64,000 nt of DNA from Pseudofabraea citricarpa (Eukaryota > Ascomycota > Leotiomycetes > Helotiales > Dermateaceae). Every line of letters begins with the position of its first letter. Position 1 is the stretch's first letter. The translations under genes and the position numbers were made by a program. Below, piece after piece: positions 1 to 13,109 of this stretch. The notes below the pieces were generated by a model. That model ran no database searches and was not told where the DNA came from. It saw only the letters and a program-made list of their open reading frames with translations. The stretch lies in contig JAPWGK010000008.1 of assembly GCA_029641185.1 (NCBI GenBank), forward strand, positions 1,426,001 to 1,490,000, in the 5' to 3' direction.

Positions 1-300
1 TATAAGTACTTTCCCTAATATATAGGTTATCTAATAATAAGAACTTATTAAGTAATAAGAATTAATTTTATAAAGAATATAAGAAGCTATTATTCTAGGG
101 TAAGGAAGTTAGTAGCTTACTTATATAATAGGTAATATATTAAGATATAAAGAATATTATTATTACTTAGTCTTACTTTCTTATCCTTTAATATTACCTA
201 AGCCCTTAGGATAAGAAGACTACTTATTACCACTTATTATTACTTTTATAATACGATAGTAAGACTAAATATATATATAGCTTAGTATTAAATAAGTTTC

Positions 301-880
301 TTAGACTAAGCGTATTTTTAGCTAAACTATTATATCGTATAAAAGAGGTTTAGGCGGATATATAAATTTAGAGATAAATAAGTATTTAGCTTATTTTATT
401 AGTTTATCCTAGTTATACGTATAATTATAACCTATAATATTATTTACTAATTATTTAAGAATAGAAATTATAACTAGAAAGATTATCTTAACTTACCTAG
501 AATAAGCGTATTATTTACTAAACTATTATATTATATAAGAGAGCTCTAGGTAGATATATAGATTTAGGGATAAATAAGTATTTAGCTTATATTACTAGTT
601 TATATTATAAGCGCGTTTAGTTAGGACTTATAATATTATTTATTAATTATTCGAGAATAAGAATTATAACTAAGAAGATTATCTTAACTTACTTAGACTA
701 TACGTATTATTAGCTAAACTATTATATTATATAAAAGAACTTTATATAAATATATAATTCTAGTAATATATAAGTATTTAGCTTTTAACCCTAGTTAATA
801 CTAGTTATTTATATAATTATAAGCTATAATATTTGTTACCTATTATTTAAGAATAAGAACCCTAATAAGCTATTTTCTCT
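301..880. repeat. Tandem repeat, about 196-bp unit, three copies
   Basis: The phrase with core GCTAAACTATTATAT followed by AGTATTTAGCTTAT recurs starting near 301, 497 and 693, a spacing of about 196 bp. Each unit also shares a later segment with ACTAATTATTTAAGAATA. Copies differ mainly by C/T and G/A changes. The period is not a multiple of three, so a protein-level repeat is unlikely. Function is unknown. Confidence 0.85.
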
Positions 881-1189
881 TTATCCTTAATATTTTATCT
901 AGTAATTACTCTAGAACTAAAAGGTATCTTTTTGTTTATTTCTAGTAAGAGTTAATATTTAAGTCGCTTTAAAATCGTTTCTAATTTAATTACTTAGTAA
1001 TTTTACTTTTATAATATAATATATTAGTATTAAAAGAAGTATTTAATAAAATAAGAATAATAAGTTTATTATATTACTTAGTATTATATAAAAGGTTTTA
1101 ATATTATAAAATATAAGGAGGAATATATTATAAGATTATAGAATATCCGATTTTATTATTTATTCTAGTTATTTATCTTAGTTATTTAT

Positions 1190-1900
1190 ATTAAGTAGTT
1201 ATATTAACTAGCTATTTTAATTAGCTATTTTAACTAGTTATTTTAACTAGCTATTTTAACTAGCTATCTTAACTAGTTATCTTAATTAGTTATCTTAACT
1301 AGTTATCTTAATTACTAATTTTTAAGTAGTTATTTTACTTAGTCGATTATTTCGTTTAATTATATTATATATATATTAGTAATTATAATTATATATTTTA
1401 ATTATTTATTTTAGCTAGCTATTTTAATTACCTATTTTAACTAGCTATATTATATAATTATTAGTTATTTTAACTAGTTATATTATATATCTATTTCTTA
1501 TTTTAACTACTTATTTTAATTACTTATTTTACCTAGTTAGTTATATTAGCTAGTTATTCTAGGTACTTATTTAAGCTACCTATTTTATATAATAATATTA
1601 TATAATTATTAGTTATTCTAAATAACTAGTTTAACTACTTACTCTAGTTAGTTTATTATTCTAAATACTTATTTTAGCTAATTATTATAATTAGTTATCT
1701 TAGCTAGTTTTCTTAAGTAATAATTAGAATTATATATTTTAACTATTTATTTTAGCTACTTATTATAATTACTTATTTAACTTAGTTATATAATATAATT
1801 ATTAGCTAATCTAATTAGGTATCTTAATTAGTTATTATAACTACTTTATTTAACTACTTATTTCTCCTAGTTTATTATATTAATTAGTCGTATTAGGTAT
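1190..1900. repeat. 13-bp minisatellite (TAGYTATYTTAAY), locus 1
   Basis: From about 1200 to 1320 the 13-bp unit TAGCTATTTTAAC repeats head to tail with Y/Y variation. It then continues as a degenerate array mixed with TACTTATTTTAAY variants to about 1900. Similar units occur near 21.9-22.2 kb (inverted) and 36.5-37.2 kb. The variation between units is almost all C/T, as RIP would give. Confidence 0.85.
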
Positions 1901-2439
1901 CTATTTTATATTAGTATTATAGGTAGCTATTTCGTATTATATAACTTAAATATTCCTAGTATTAGTTAAAATCGTATATTATAATATTCTCTAGAAATAA
2001 TAATAAAGATCCTTAGGAAATTTTATATTAATATACTTATATTACTAGTACGTTAAGATAATTATAGGGTTATTACCTTATACTTTACGTAGGGGTAACG
2101 TGATTTACTAGGTATACGTATTAAGTTAAGCTAATAGTAGTAAAAAGAATTTAGGTATTATAAGAGAATATATAATAAAAGGTTATTTTTATTATTAGAA
2201 ATAAGGTAAATTCTTATATTCTTTATAATACTAGAGATTCCTATAATAAATTAATATCTAAATAGTTACTTATAAGAAGATAACTCTACTAGTAGTATAC
2301 TTGTTTTTATACTCTTTTTTTACTCTAGGTTAAAAGATAATACTAGAACGTTTTCTTATTTTCTTTGTTTTTTATAGAGGTAAAATATACTCTTACTTTA
2401 GTTAATACTTATATATTTATAAAAGAATCAGAGATAAGA

Positions 2440-2860
2440 TACTCTCTAGCTTTAGATAATACCCTTATAATTATAAAGCTAGAGTTAAGTTATACTCTAG
2501 CTTTAGATAATTCCCTTATATTTATAAGGGTAAAATAATTTAGAGGCCTTAACTAAGAGTTCGAATAAACTTAAGGTTATTAGAAGATAATACTTTATTT
2601 ATAAGAGAGGTAAATAAATTACTTTCCTACTAATATAATTAGTAATAAAGTTTATTATAATTCTACTAATTTAGTCGTATAATATCTTTAGAATCGGATA
2701 CTAAGGTTATACAAGGGTTAATAGTTTATATAAGAGATTAGAGAGTATATTACGTATTCCTAATAGGTAGCAAAGTAGGTTTTATTATTATTCTACTAAT
2801 ATAATTATATAGTATCTTTAGAAGCGGTTAATTAAACGGAATAAAAGGTTTAATATTATA
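2440..2860. repeat. Short direct repeats
   Basis: CTCTAGCTTTAGATAAT occurs at 2444 and 2495, with an inverted fragment AAAGCTAGAG between them. A second pair sits about 130 bp apart (near 2661 and 2791): TTCTACTAAT, then a diverged stretch, then ATATCTTTAGAA or GTATCTTTAGAA and a CGG. I see no gene in 1900-2980 apart from these. Confidence 0.6.
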
Positions 2861-2984
2861 TCTTATTAATCTAAGGTAATATTACCTGTTATTACTAATA
2901 CTTTATTTGGTTATTATTATAGGATACTTTTATAAATAAGCGTTTTATAATAATAATAGTTTACTATCAAATAATAATTATTAT

Positions 2985-3714
2985 TAGCCTTTAGAAACCT
3001 TATCTCTATAAATTTAGATATTCTCTAGGTATTATCTCTTATTATATTTTCCTTATAAAATTAATCGAGAAAGGAATATACTTTTAAGGTATTTAATTAT
3101 CCTTTTATAGCCTTTTAGAAACCTTATTTTTATAAATTAAGATATTCTCTAGGAGTTATCTCTTATTATATTTTCCTTATAAAATCGGTTAAGAAAGGAA
3201 TATACTTTTAAGGTATTTAATTATCTCTTTACGGCTCTTTAGAAACTAAGATATTCTTTAGGAGTTATCTCTTATTATATTTTCCTTATAAAATTGATCG
3301 AGAAAGAAATATACTTTTAAGATATTTAATTATCCTTTTATAGCTTTTTAGAAACCTTATCTTTATAAATTAAGATATTCTCTAAGAGTTATCTCTTATT
3401 ATATTTTCCTTATAAAATCGGTCGAGAAAGGAATTTACTTTTAAGGTATTTAATTATCCTTTTACGGCCTTTTAGAAATCTTATCTCTATAAATTAAGAT
3501 ATTCTCTAGGAGTTATCTCTTATTATATTTTCCTTATAAAATCGGTTAAGAAAGAAACTTACTTTTAAGGTATTTAATTATCCTTTTATAGCCTTTTAGA
3601 AATCTTATCTTTATAAATTAAGATATTCTCTAGAAGTTATCTCTTATTATATTTTCCCTATAAAATTAGTTAAGAAAGGAACTTACTTTAGAGGTATTTA
3701 ATTATCTTTTTATA
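2985..3714. repeat. Tandem repeat, about 121-bp unit, six copies
   Basis: Units begin with CCTTTTAGAAACCTTAT near 2987, 3111, 3232, 3342, 3465 and 3590. They contain AAGATATTCTCTAGGAGTTA and end with GGTATTTAATTATCC. The third copy is shortened. The distal half (GAAAGGAATATACTTTTAAG onward) is shared with the next array, so the two arrays are related. There is no sign of coding use. Confidence 0.9.
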
Positions 3715-4145
3715 GCCCTCTTATAACTTGAAATCGGATAATTATTACCTAAGGAAACGAAATTAATTAAGAAAGGAATATACCTCTAAGGTATTTAATT
3801 ATCCTTTTATAACCCTCTTATAACTTGAAATTAAATAGCTATTATCTAAGGAAACGAAATTAATTAAGAAAGGAATATACCTTTAAGGTATTTAATTATC
3901 CTTTTATAACCCTCTTATAACTTGAAATCAGATAGCTATTACCTAAGAAAATAAAATTAGTTAAGAAAGAAATATACCTTTAAGGTATTTAATTATCCTT
4001 TTATAGCTCTCTTATAACTTAAAATCAGATAACTATTACCTAAGGAAATAAAATTAATCGAGAAAGGAATATACTTCTAAGATATTTAATTATCCTTTTA
4101 TAACCCTCTTATAACTTAAAATTAGATAGCTATTACCTAAGGAAA
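3715..4145. repeat. Tandem repeat, about 97-bp unit, four to five copies
   Basis: Units starting CCCTCTTATAACTTGAAAT recur near 3715, 3811, 3909, 4006 and 4103, a spacing of 96-98 bp. The second half of each unit is the same GAAAGGAATATACCT...TATTTAATTATCC segment as in the 121-bp array immediately before. The array looks like a chimera in which the first half of the unit was replaced and then re-amplified. Confidence 0.9.
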
Positions 4146-4149
4146 TAAT

Positions 4150-5880
4150 TAATTATAATAATAATAGCTATTATAAATAATATATTATCCTTAGAACTTA
4201 GTAATAGATAGGTAATATTAAGATTAATAACTATTACCTTGCTTTTACTAATTATACTTAGCTTAGTAGGTTTAAAATATAATTAATCTTATTATATTTG
4301 AGATTAAACTTTATAATAATATTATATTAGTATATTAGGTTTACTCTAATAAACTTTCTTATTATAATATAAATAATCTAAATACTACTAATAATATTAG
4401 TAATAGTCTTAATACTATTATATATTAGAGTATTAGGTTATAGTAGAATTACTAGAATAATCTTAGGTTTATTAGCTTTACTTATAACTATAAATAAGGC
4501 TTTAATTAATTTATTATTCTCGACCTTATTATTATCTCTTAATATTATCTTTAGATACGTATTTATCTTAGGGCTAGTTATAAGGATCCTAGTAGTTATA
4601 CCTAAACGAGCGAGGATATTAATACTAGGTGATATTTAATAGTTTATATTTAAATTATAATATATACCTTTATAAGATTATTAGTCGTTTTTTTTCCTAG
4701 TATTAATATTAATAACTAATAATCTCTTATTAAGCTAAAAGTTAAGTTATATTATATATAAATTAATATTATCCTAAATATAAAATTAAAAGAGTTATTA
4801 ATTATAATACGTTTAAAAAGAGATATATATATTCTAGTAATTACTTTCTAGCTAGTTTCTTAGCTTTAGGATATAATTTAGTACTTACTAGTATAAACGA
4901 AGAAGAAATAACTCTTAACTAGAATTTAATATTATTAGGTATTATATTAATATTATTAATTTTAGAAAGATTTACTTTAGTTAAGATATTATATTATATT
5001 ATTTATCTAATAATAAGATTACCCTATAAAGTATTATACGTATAATAATACTAACTTAATAGACTTAAAACCTCTTTATATTTATATTATATCCTTTTAT
5101 AGTTAAAAGTATACTTAAAGGAGGAGGAAGTATAAGAATATATAATATAATTTTATATAAAGTTAATATTATATTTTATATCTTTATACTCGTATTTATT
5201 TCTTTTTAATTATTTTTTATTAGCTATATATATATTATCTAGATATAACTCTTTCTTAGGCTTCTCTAATCTCTTTTAGCTTTAAACTAAGAAATCTTTT
5301 AAGTCTCTTTTCCTAAGTATTAAACTTTTATATTTTATTTTATTATAATATAATAAAAATTATATATTTAGCTAGAACGAAGTAAAAGCTATTACTAATA
5401 CTTAGTATCTTTAGTTTAGATACTACTAAATATTAACTTTAATTATAAAAGATTAGATATATATTTCGACTTTTTATAACTAATATCTAACTTTATTTTG
5501 CTCTTATATTAATTATAAATACTACTAGCAAGTTAATTTCGTTTCTAGTTATTTTCTAGGTATCGATCTTTTACGCTTATATTTTATATTATTTCTCTTC
5601 CTAGCTAAGCGATAATATTAATCTTTTATACTTATACTTTATATTATTTTAGTATCTAGTATTTATCTATAGTAAGTTACTTTCCCCTAATATTTATACC
5701 CTCTTTTATATACGGTTTATATTATTAATATCCTAATTATAATAAGAGCTAATTTATAGTAAGTATTATATAAAAGATATATATCTTCTTAAGTATTATT
5801 CTATTATATAATACTAATATTTATTATAATATAATTCTTATTTTCTATAATACCTGTCTCTTTTTATATATAAAATATAT
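4150..5880. other. AT-rich stretch without recognisable gene
   Basis: The stretch shows only RIP-style AT-rich sequence. I found no repeat array, no terminal repeats and no protein motif on either strand. It may include the start of the plus-strand relic that follows or a decayed flank. Confidence 0.4.
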
Positions 5881-8800
5881 TCCTAAGTAATATTATATAC
5901 TAATAATATTTCTTACCTTTATAGTCTTATTTAGTTTATTTTTATATTAAAACCTTTATAAACTTATTTTACTCTCCTTAATATAAGACTAGGATTTTAA
6001 TTTATTTATATTATTTATAATTAATACCTAATAATTATTAGATTATTAAATAAAGCTTATACTTAGTACCTACTACTAATCTTTAGTTAGTATTCTACGT
6101 ATATCTAGGACGTAAAATTAATATATATATAGGATTATTATACTAAAATTATAATAAAATACTTAATATTAAGATAAAGTCCTAGACTAGGGTCTAAGAA
6201 TATTATATTAAAATTCGATAAAAGCTAGAATTATTATTTATAATTCTAGTTTAATATAAATTATATTAAAGCTTAAATAATATAAAACGTATTATAAGAT
6301 AAACCTAATAATAGCTTATATATATCTTCCTAAGTAATAATACACGACTTATAATATTTTATTCTCTTATTAGTTAATAAAAATTATTTTAGATTACGAA
6401 ATACTAAAAATAAGAAATTAATAATAAATAATTTCCTAATTAATTTATACTTAAAGCTACTTTAAACTACTATCTATAATTTCGATTAAATATTTTTATA
6501 TTCGTATAAAAGATCTACTAAGATACTAATTTTATACCTAGTTTACCTTAAGTTTACTAGTATTAGTAATTACTTATATAATACTAAGGATATTATTATA
6601 ATTACTAGGAAAGTATTCGTTTAAGCTAGGATTAATTAAAGTAATATTACTAAGATAATAAATATTATTATTCCTATCTATAAACTAACTAAAGCTAGGT
6701 ACTAGTATCTTATTATTATAAGTATTACTACTAAGTGAGTAATCTTACTTAATAGTTTCGTATTAAAAAAAGCGAACAAGAAAAGGAAATTAAGTAAATT
6801 AATAAAAGATTTTAGCTTTAACGTAATTATAAACGAATAAAAATATCTTATACTTACGTCTAATATATAATATAATACGATTTTATATAGTTTATTTCTT
6901 CTTACTTAGGTAATATTATATATCTTTAGATTTATCTCTTTATTTAGAGATAATAACTTTATAAAAAACGATTTCCTATAAACTAAGAATCTTATTTCTT
7001 ACTTAGACGCTTATCAAATATCTCTAGTACTAAAGTTATATTCTAGTTAGATTTAGTCTAATATATAAGATAGTAATAAACTTCTAGTTTATTTCTAAGG
7101 ATTTTTAACAAATTATAATTATATTAATAAATAAGCTTTAAATTAACTTATATATTTAGATACTAGTAGAGGAAGTTTAATTTTAACTCTAAAAATATAA
7201 AATATAATATTATTAGATTCAAATAACTCGATTAATATAAGACGTTCCTATAATATTATTTTAATTTTATCTAGCTTATCTAAGGTCGAGTCTACTTCTA
7301 ATAACTTATTTATATTAGCTAAGTAAGTTAGATTATCTATTATATAATAATATTAAATTATATTATAAGAAAGTAATATTAATTATATTATACGATTTTT
7401 ATTATTTATACTTTTATAACTACTAGAAACTTATTTGTACTAAAAAACTTCTAAGTAAAATCCTAGTAATAATAATAATAAATATTCTAATATTATATAT
7501 TATATAAATAAGATAACCTATAAGGATAATTTTATTCTTACTTCTACTAAATTATAACTATATTTATATACTAACTATTTAATCGAATATTACTAAAATA
7601 AGTTAAATAAATTATTACCTTTTATAATTACTAGTAATATAAGGCGAGATAAATTCGATTACTAGATTACTTAGATAAGTAATACTAGTAATATAAATAT
7701 CCTTATATTTTATTATAACTTCTTACTAAGATTCTCAAATCTACTACTAGATCTTAAACGTAATATTATAATATAAGAGACGAAAGGTTAGATACTTTTA
7801 ATATTATAACTTAGTAATAATAAGGATATATCTAAGATCCTAGTAATATAAGTAAAAGTAATCTAAGAGAGGCGTTTATAAATATCTAAATTATAAGATA
7901 TAAGAGAGAATAAATATAAGGGTATAAATATTATTATATTATTATATTACTTTTAAAAAATAAACTAAAAAATCTTAAATAAGGAAAGATATTAGTAAGT
8001 TAATAGGAATCAAATTATATAATATTACTTAGTAGATACTAATAAATTAATTGTACGATAATTTATTATCTAATCGTAAGAAGTATTTTAAAGCTTTATA
8101 TAATATAATAAGAAGTAATAAAACCTAATAATATTAGTAGTTAATTATAAAATAATAGGAACTTAGTTAATATATTAATCGTAAGTAATATTTAATTTAC
8201 TTATCTTTAAAACGTAACTAGTAAAGAATATATAATATATTACGTTAATATATATAACTTATTATAATATTATAAAACTCGAATATTTTACTATTTTATT
8301 TATAATAACTTCTAGGTATATAAGAGACTCTTATTAACTTTTAATTATAAATACTAAAACCTATCTAGTAAGTTCTATTATAAATAAAAATCCTATAAAT
8401 AATAATATAAGAAAAGAAGGTAATAATAAGAAGATAGCTATAATTATTAGCTTAGACTTATTATTACTTAAAATATAATTTTAGGGTCTAATAACTAGCT
8501 TAAGTAATAAGCTACTTTATAAAAAACAAGTTCCTATTAATATATTAATAAAAGATAAATACTACTAGTTATTAATCTTAATAATTCGTACGTATTATCT
8601 TAATTAGTAGAAATTCTTAAACTTTATTAAGATATATTTAGAAATTTAATTTATTATAAACTAGTATAAAATAAGCTTTATTTTAGACTTAAGTATATTA
8701 TAAACGTATTATATTATCTATAAGAAGTTAATATTTTATAATACGATTATTATAATATAATTATAAGCAAATATATATATAAGAATAATAGTAATATATA

Positions 8801-9530
8801 TTATACCTTATAATAACTAGATAATATTACTTAAAGCTTTAGGTTTAGTTATAATAAATTATATAATACGAAGTAATTCTAATATTATTATCCTTCTAAA
8901 AATATTAATTATTATTAATATTACTAGGCTTGGTTTAATATAATTAAACGAAGCAAGTAACTTAATACTAAAAATATATTATTAGGTAATATTATTATTA
9001 AATGAGATTTTAGTATAAGATAAAACGAATAGAAGTATAATAACTATAAAATATAATAAAATTAAGGTTAAAGATATTAACAGAATGAGTTAAGATAATA
9101 GATTTATTACTTTAGGTAATAATACTATAATTTAGCCTCTAAAGTACTTTTCTTAATTAAAGAATATATTATCTAACTCCCTCCTAGATTAGTCGGTTAA
9201 AATTTTATAATTATATTCCTAAATTTAGATAATACGATTAAACTTATTAAAGAGTAAAGAAAGATACGAAAGTCTTAATAAAGTTAGAAGATTAGGATTT
9301 ATATATATATCGTCTTAGTCTTATAAGATCGAAACGATAAAGAGATATAAAATAATATTTAAGTATCTAAAATAAGTAGAAATATATAAATAAAACTATA
9401 AGATTATAATTATAAGTTAGACTTATATTTTTAATATTTTATAATTATTATAAGGATATACGTATAAGACTAAAGGATATTATATCTAAATAAGATAAAT
9501 TTAATAAAATAATAAGATTATTATTATAAA
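5881..9530 (+). pseudogene. Unidentified large gene relic, about 1,200 codons
   Basis: Reading one plus-strand frame (codon starts at positions equal to 1 modulo 3, checked from 6001 to about 9,530) gives a continuous peptide. It is interrupted by TAA and TAG at places where CAA, CAG, TGG or CGA could have stood, and only one TGA (near 6,736). The inferred product is large, mixed hydrophilic and hydrophobic, with charged stretches such as KKANKKRKLSKLIKDF near 6,760 and an Asn-rich, low-complexity patch near 7,465. I do not recognise the family. There is no reverse transcriptase, integrase or helicase motif that I can see. No start codon can be fixed because ATG has been erased. It could be a DNA transposon protein or captured cargo. 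I am fairly sure of the strand and frame, unsure of the ends, and have no functional assignment. Confidence 0.5.
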
Positions 9531-9539
9531 TAATATTTT

Positions 9540-11600
9540 ATTTATTTATCTTTTTTATTTCTTAAGTTATTTATATAATAGAAAATAATAATAATTTAAC
9601 GTTAAACTAACCTAATAATACCCTAGTTTATAGTCTCTAGTCTTAAATAATAAAGTAGGTAATAAAAAGTTACTTTCAAATAATATTTCTTATATTTTCG
9701 TCTCTTATTAGATTACCTTTAGGACTAAATTAGGGTATCTTTTAAGAACCTTAACTTAAGTACTTAACCTTTATCTTTTACCTTATTATATTCGTATTAG
9801 TTCTAATATTATCGTATCTTATTAATATTCTTAGTTATAATACTAAAATATCTTTTAGGTAGATAAGCTACTAAAAATAAAATACCTATAACTTTAAATT
9901 AATAAGAGTATTATTATCGTGTTATTATAACTTTATAAGAAGCTAATAATAATCTTCTTTTATCTACTAGAATAAAGCTAAATCTTTAATTTTAATTAAA
10001 TTATTATTCTAACTTTTATATATAAATTATATAATAATAACTAAAAGCCCGTCTTATAATACTTTAGTTATTTAAGGTTCGACTCTAATTTAGGATATAT
10101 ATAAACTCTCTTATTACTTTAGTATTTTATATTTATTATATTTATTATTTAATTTATCTTCTATAATTTTTATTCGATTTAAAATAACTTTATTTATATA
10201 ATATAATCGCTTTATATACTTATTAACTTATCTTATTTAAATCTTTTCCTCTCTTTTATAACTTAATATTTTTATCTTATATATACTTATTAGTTTTATT
10301 TTTATTCTTTTATTCGTTTACTTTCTTAGTTTAAACTTTTTTAATCTTCTTAAGTAATAATTATAATAACTAATCCTAAGTATAAAATCGCTTTACTTAT
10401 AAGTTATATTACTACTTATATTTACTCTAACTCGCTTCGTATTACGTACGTATCTTTTTACTTTAAGCTTTCTAGTATTATATTATTATAAAATTATTAC
10501 TTATACTTCTTATAATCTTCTATTAATATAATTATACTCGAACCTATTATAAGTTCTCTTCCCTATTATCTCTTATTATATCTTTTTATAAGATTATATC
10601 TACTTATAATTTAACTTAGTCCTAAATTAGGCGCGTAAGCCTAAATATATAAAGAATTATATTAATAAGAACTAGTCTTCTAGTAATCTTCCTAATCTTC
10701 CTTTATTTAATATTAAAGATATAATTTCTTTAATTAATAAAGCTACTTAAGATACTATAAATATTCTTATTATTATTACTAAACTATAGAAATCTTCTAA
10801 TTTAAACTTATTTTCGCGTTTTTTAATTAGTTTTATTATTCTTCTAGTATAATTAGCCGATCTTAGTTTAACTATAAAATATATAAGTTCTTATTTTTAT
10901 TTGATTTTTATCTCCTTTAACTATAATCTATCTTTTATATTATTTTCTTTGCTATTATATTACCTGCTAACTATTATATTTAGTATAAGGCTTTTTATAA
11001 TATAAGCTATTTATTTGGTTTAATTAAAAAGTCCTTTAATAGGTTAATTATTAATAATAATCTTTCTTTTATATTTACTTCTAAGATTATCAAATATAAT
11101 TATAATTACTTTAAGCTTACTTCTAATAAGGCTTTTAAAGATATTATATTAATTACTAAAAATAATATTATCTAAAAGGTATACTTTTAGCTTTAATTTA
11201 ATTTATACTTAGGTATTATATTAACTAGTTCTTATAGGCTAAGCGTCTTCTATTTTATATAGCTTTAATATAACTTAAGAATAATAATCTTATAAACTAG
11301 AATTCTAATAATATAAATCTTTTAGAAAATACTCGAGTTATTATAAGATAAGCGCTAAAACGTTTAGTTCTTATTCTTATAAAGTATACTTTAATAAAGA
11401 ATATCTTACCTAATTATCTTATTAAAAGATAATAATCTTTTATTAAGGAATTTTAAAAGCTCTAGCTATCTTAGACTAATATTAAAGATAATACCTTTAC
11501 TAACTTATAAAATCCTTATATAAAAAGACTTTTTATTCTTTTATTAACTAGTTAAAAGAATTCTATTAATAATATATTTTAGAAGGCTTAGTATAAGATT
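9540..11600. other. Unassigned region; possible 5' part of the next plus-strand relic
   Basis: Plus-strand reading is patchily peptide-like from about 10,050, for example SNKAFKDIILITKNNII near 11,130, which resembles LASNKVFNIINIIVKNN on the minus strand near 19,120. The 5' part of the gene relic at 11.6-13.0 kb probably lies here, but I could not follow one frame throughout. Nothing else is recognisable. Confidence 0.35.
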
Positions 11601-12975
11601 AATATATTATTAAAAGAAATTACCCCTTTAAATCTTTTTTATTTTACGCTTTCTTTATTTTATATAAATAAGGCTATTATTAAGTATTAGTATAATCTAG
11701 CTAATATTATAATACGTATTCTATTTTATAGCTACTTTTAGTCTTATTTTAAAATAACTTACCTAATACTAATTACTTTTATTTAGATTATTTCCGATTT
11801 CTTATAAACTAAGAATAAGATAATTAAGATATAAGCTTTTAGTCTAGGAGATAAATCCGCTTTATTACTTCCTAATAAATTGGATAAATATAATTCGTCT
11901 AAGTTAAATATAATAAAGAAACTTATTCGGATAAAAAAGAAGCCTAACATTTATATATTTATAAGTAATAATAATTCTAATTATTATAATAATAATAATA
12001 ATAATAAATCTATCTTTATTATTAAGAAGCCTTATAGCCTAGTTTATCGTTTAGCTCGCTTTTAGTCGATTAATTCGATTAAGAAGACGTCTTCTCTATT
12101 ATTAGATAGCTTAAAAAATAATATACTAAAACGTAAGGTAAATAATATTTCTTAAGCTTTAATATAAAAGAAACCTAATATTTTAAAGAAGCTTAAATAT
12201 TCTTCTAATAATCGTAAGCGTAAAGCTAAGAGTATACTTCCTAGTAAGTCTTCTACTAAGAAGTTAGTTTCCTTTATAATTATTATAAAAGCTTTTATTA
12301 TCCTTTATAATACTTATTTAACTTATTTATAGATAATATATAATATCCTAATATTTTAGTATAATAAAGATAATCTTAGTTCTTAGTATCTTATATATTA
12401 GAAGAAAAAAAGAACTACTAATTATTATAAGAATATATATATTTTCTTTATATTTAATCGCCTACGTTTTAGTACTAATTATACTAAAGGTTCTAGCTAA
12501 GTATATAAGTTTATATTATACTTTCTTTAACTTACTTTAAGCGTATATTAGCTTTTTAAATTAGTTTACTTTTATAGATTTATCTAAAACTAAAGCTATA
12601 AAGAAGTTTCTAGCTAAGTATACTAGAGAAAATAAATAGCGTCTTCCTATAGCTAATAAAGTTTCTTAGTTCCCTAATTTCCTTCCTTATTAATATTAAG
12701 ATATTTATCTTATATTCTTATAGTTTACAGATAAAGATATAACTCGATCTAACTTTATTCGTATAAAAAAGAAAAAAGAAGCTATTATATCTTTTATTAT
12801 AGTTACTCCTATTATTATTATAAGTAGAATAAGTACTAAATAAGCTAATATATTAATTTATTATATAAAGCGTATTACTAATAATCTTAATAAAGTTACT
12901 CGGTTATTTAAAGTTTTTACTAAGAGATAATTTAGCGTTTTAGTATTATTCTATAATACTAATTATAATTTATAT
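11600..12975 (+). pseudogene. Unidentified gene relic, paralogue 1 of an inverted pair
   Basis: The plus strand reads as a basic protein with a lysine/arginine-rich segment (NNRKRKAKSILPSKSSTKK near 12,210), followed by KLVSF and IIYNILIFQYNKDNLSSQY. Downstream come KKFLAKYTRENK and FTDKDITRSNFIRIKKKKEA (about 12,600-12,790), then YIKRITNNLNKVTRLFKV near 12,860-12,920. An opposite-strand copy of this order lies at 17.9-18.9 kb. The 61-codon ATG-initiated stretch at 11,880-12,065 is only a surviving piece, kept open by an (AAT)n run. Frame changes between 12,480 and 12,560 suggest an intron or indel. The family is not recognised. The basic segment could be a nuclear-localisation or nucleic-acid-binding tail, but that is inference. 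Confidence 0.5.
11983..12006. repeat. (AAT)n microsatellite
   Basis: A run of ATT/AAT triplets lies inside the paralogue-1 relic and is read as poly-asparagine. Because AAT contains neither CpA nor TpG it is immune to RIP, which is why this piece escaped stop codons. Confidence 0.85.
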
Positions 12976-13109
12976 AAAGTAAACGTTTAGTATAATATTA
13001 TATTATCTTTTTATATATAATAATATTATTTAAAAGTATTATATATTTTATAATAAGAATATATTTTCTTATTATTTTATTTTATTTAAATATTATAACT
13101 TAGGATTCT

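Noticed and set aside
1..240. Telomeric repeat at the window start
   Set aside because: No TTAGGG/CCCTAA array is present; single CCTAA words are common throughout.
2985..4145. CRISPR-like regular repeats
   Set aside because: Whole units of 97-121 bp repeat with no unique spacers, and the context is fungal nuclear DNA; these are ordinary tandem arrays.
11880..12065. ATG-initiated ORF of 61 codons
   Set aside because: It is a piece of a longer plus-strand relic that continues on both sides; it stays open because of an (AAT)n run. A chance surviving TTGGA context supplies the ATG.
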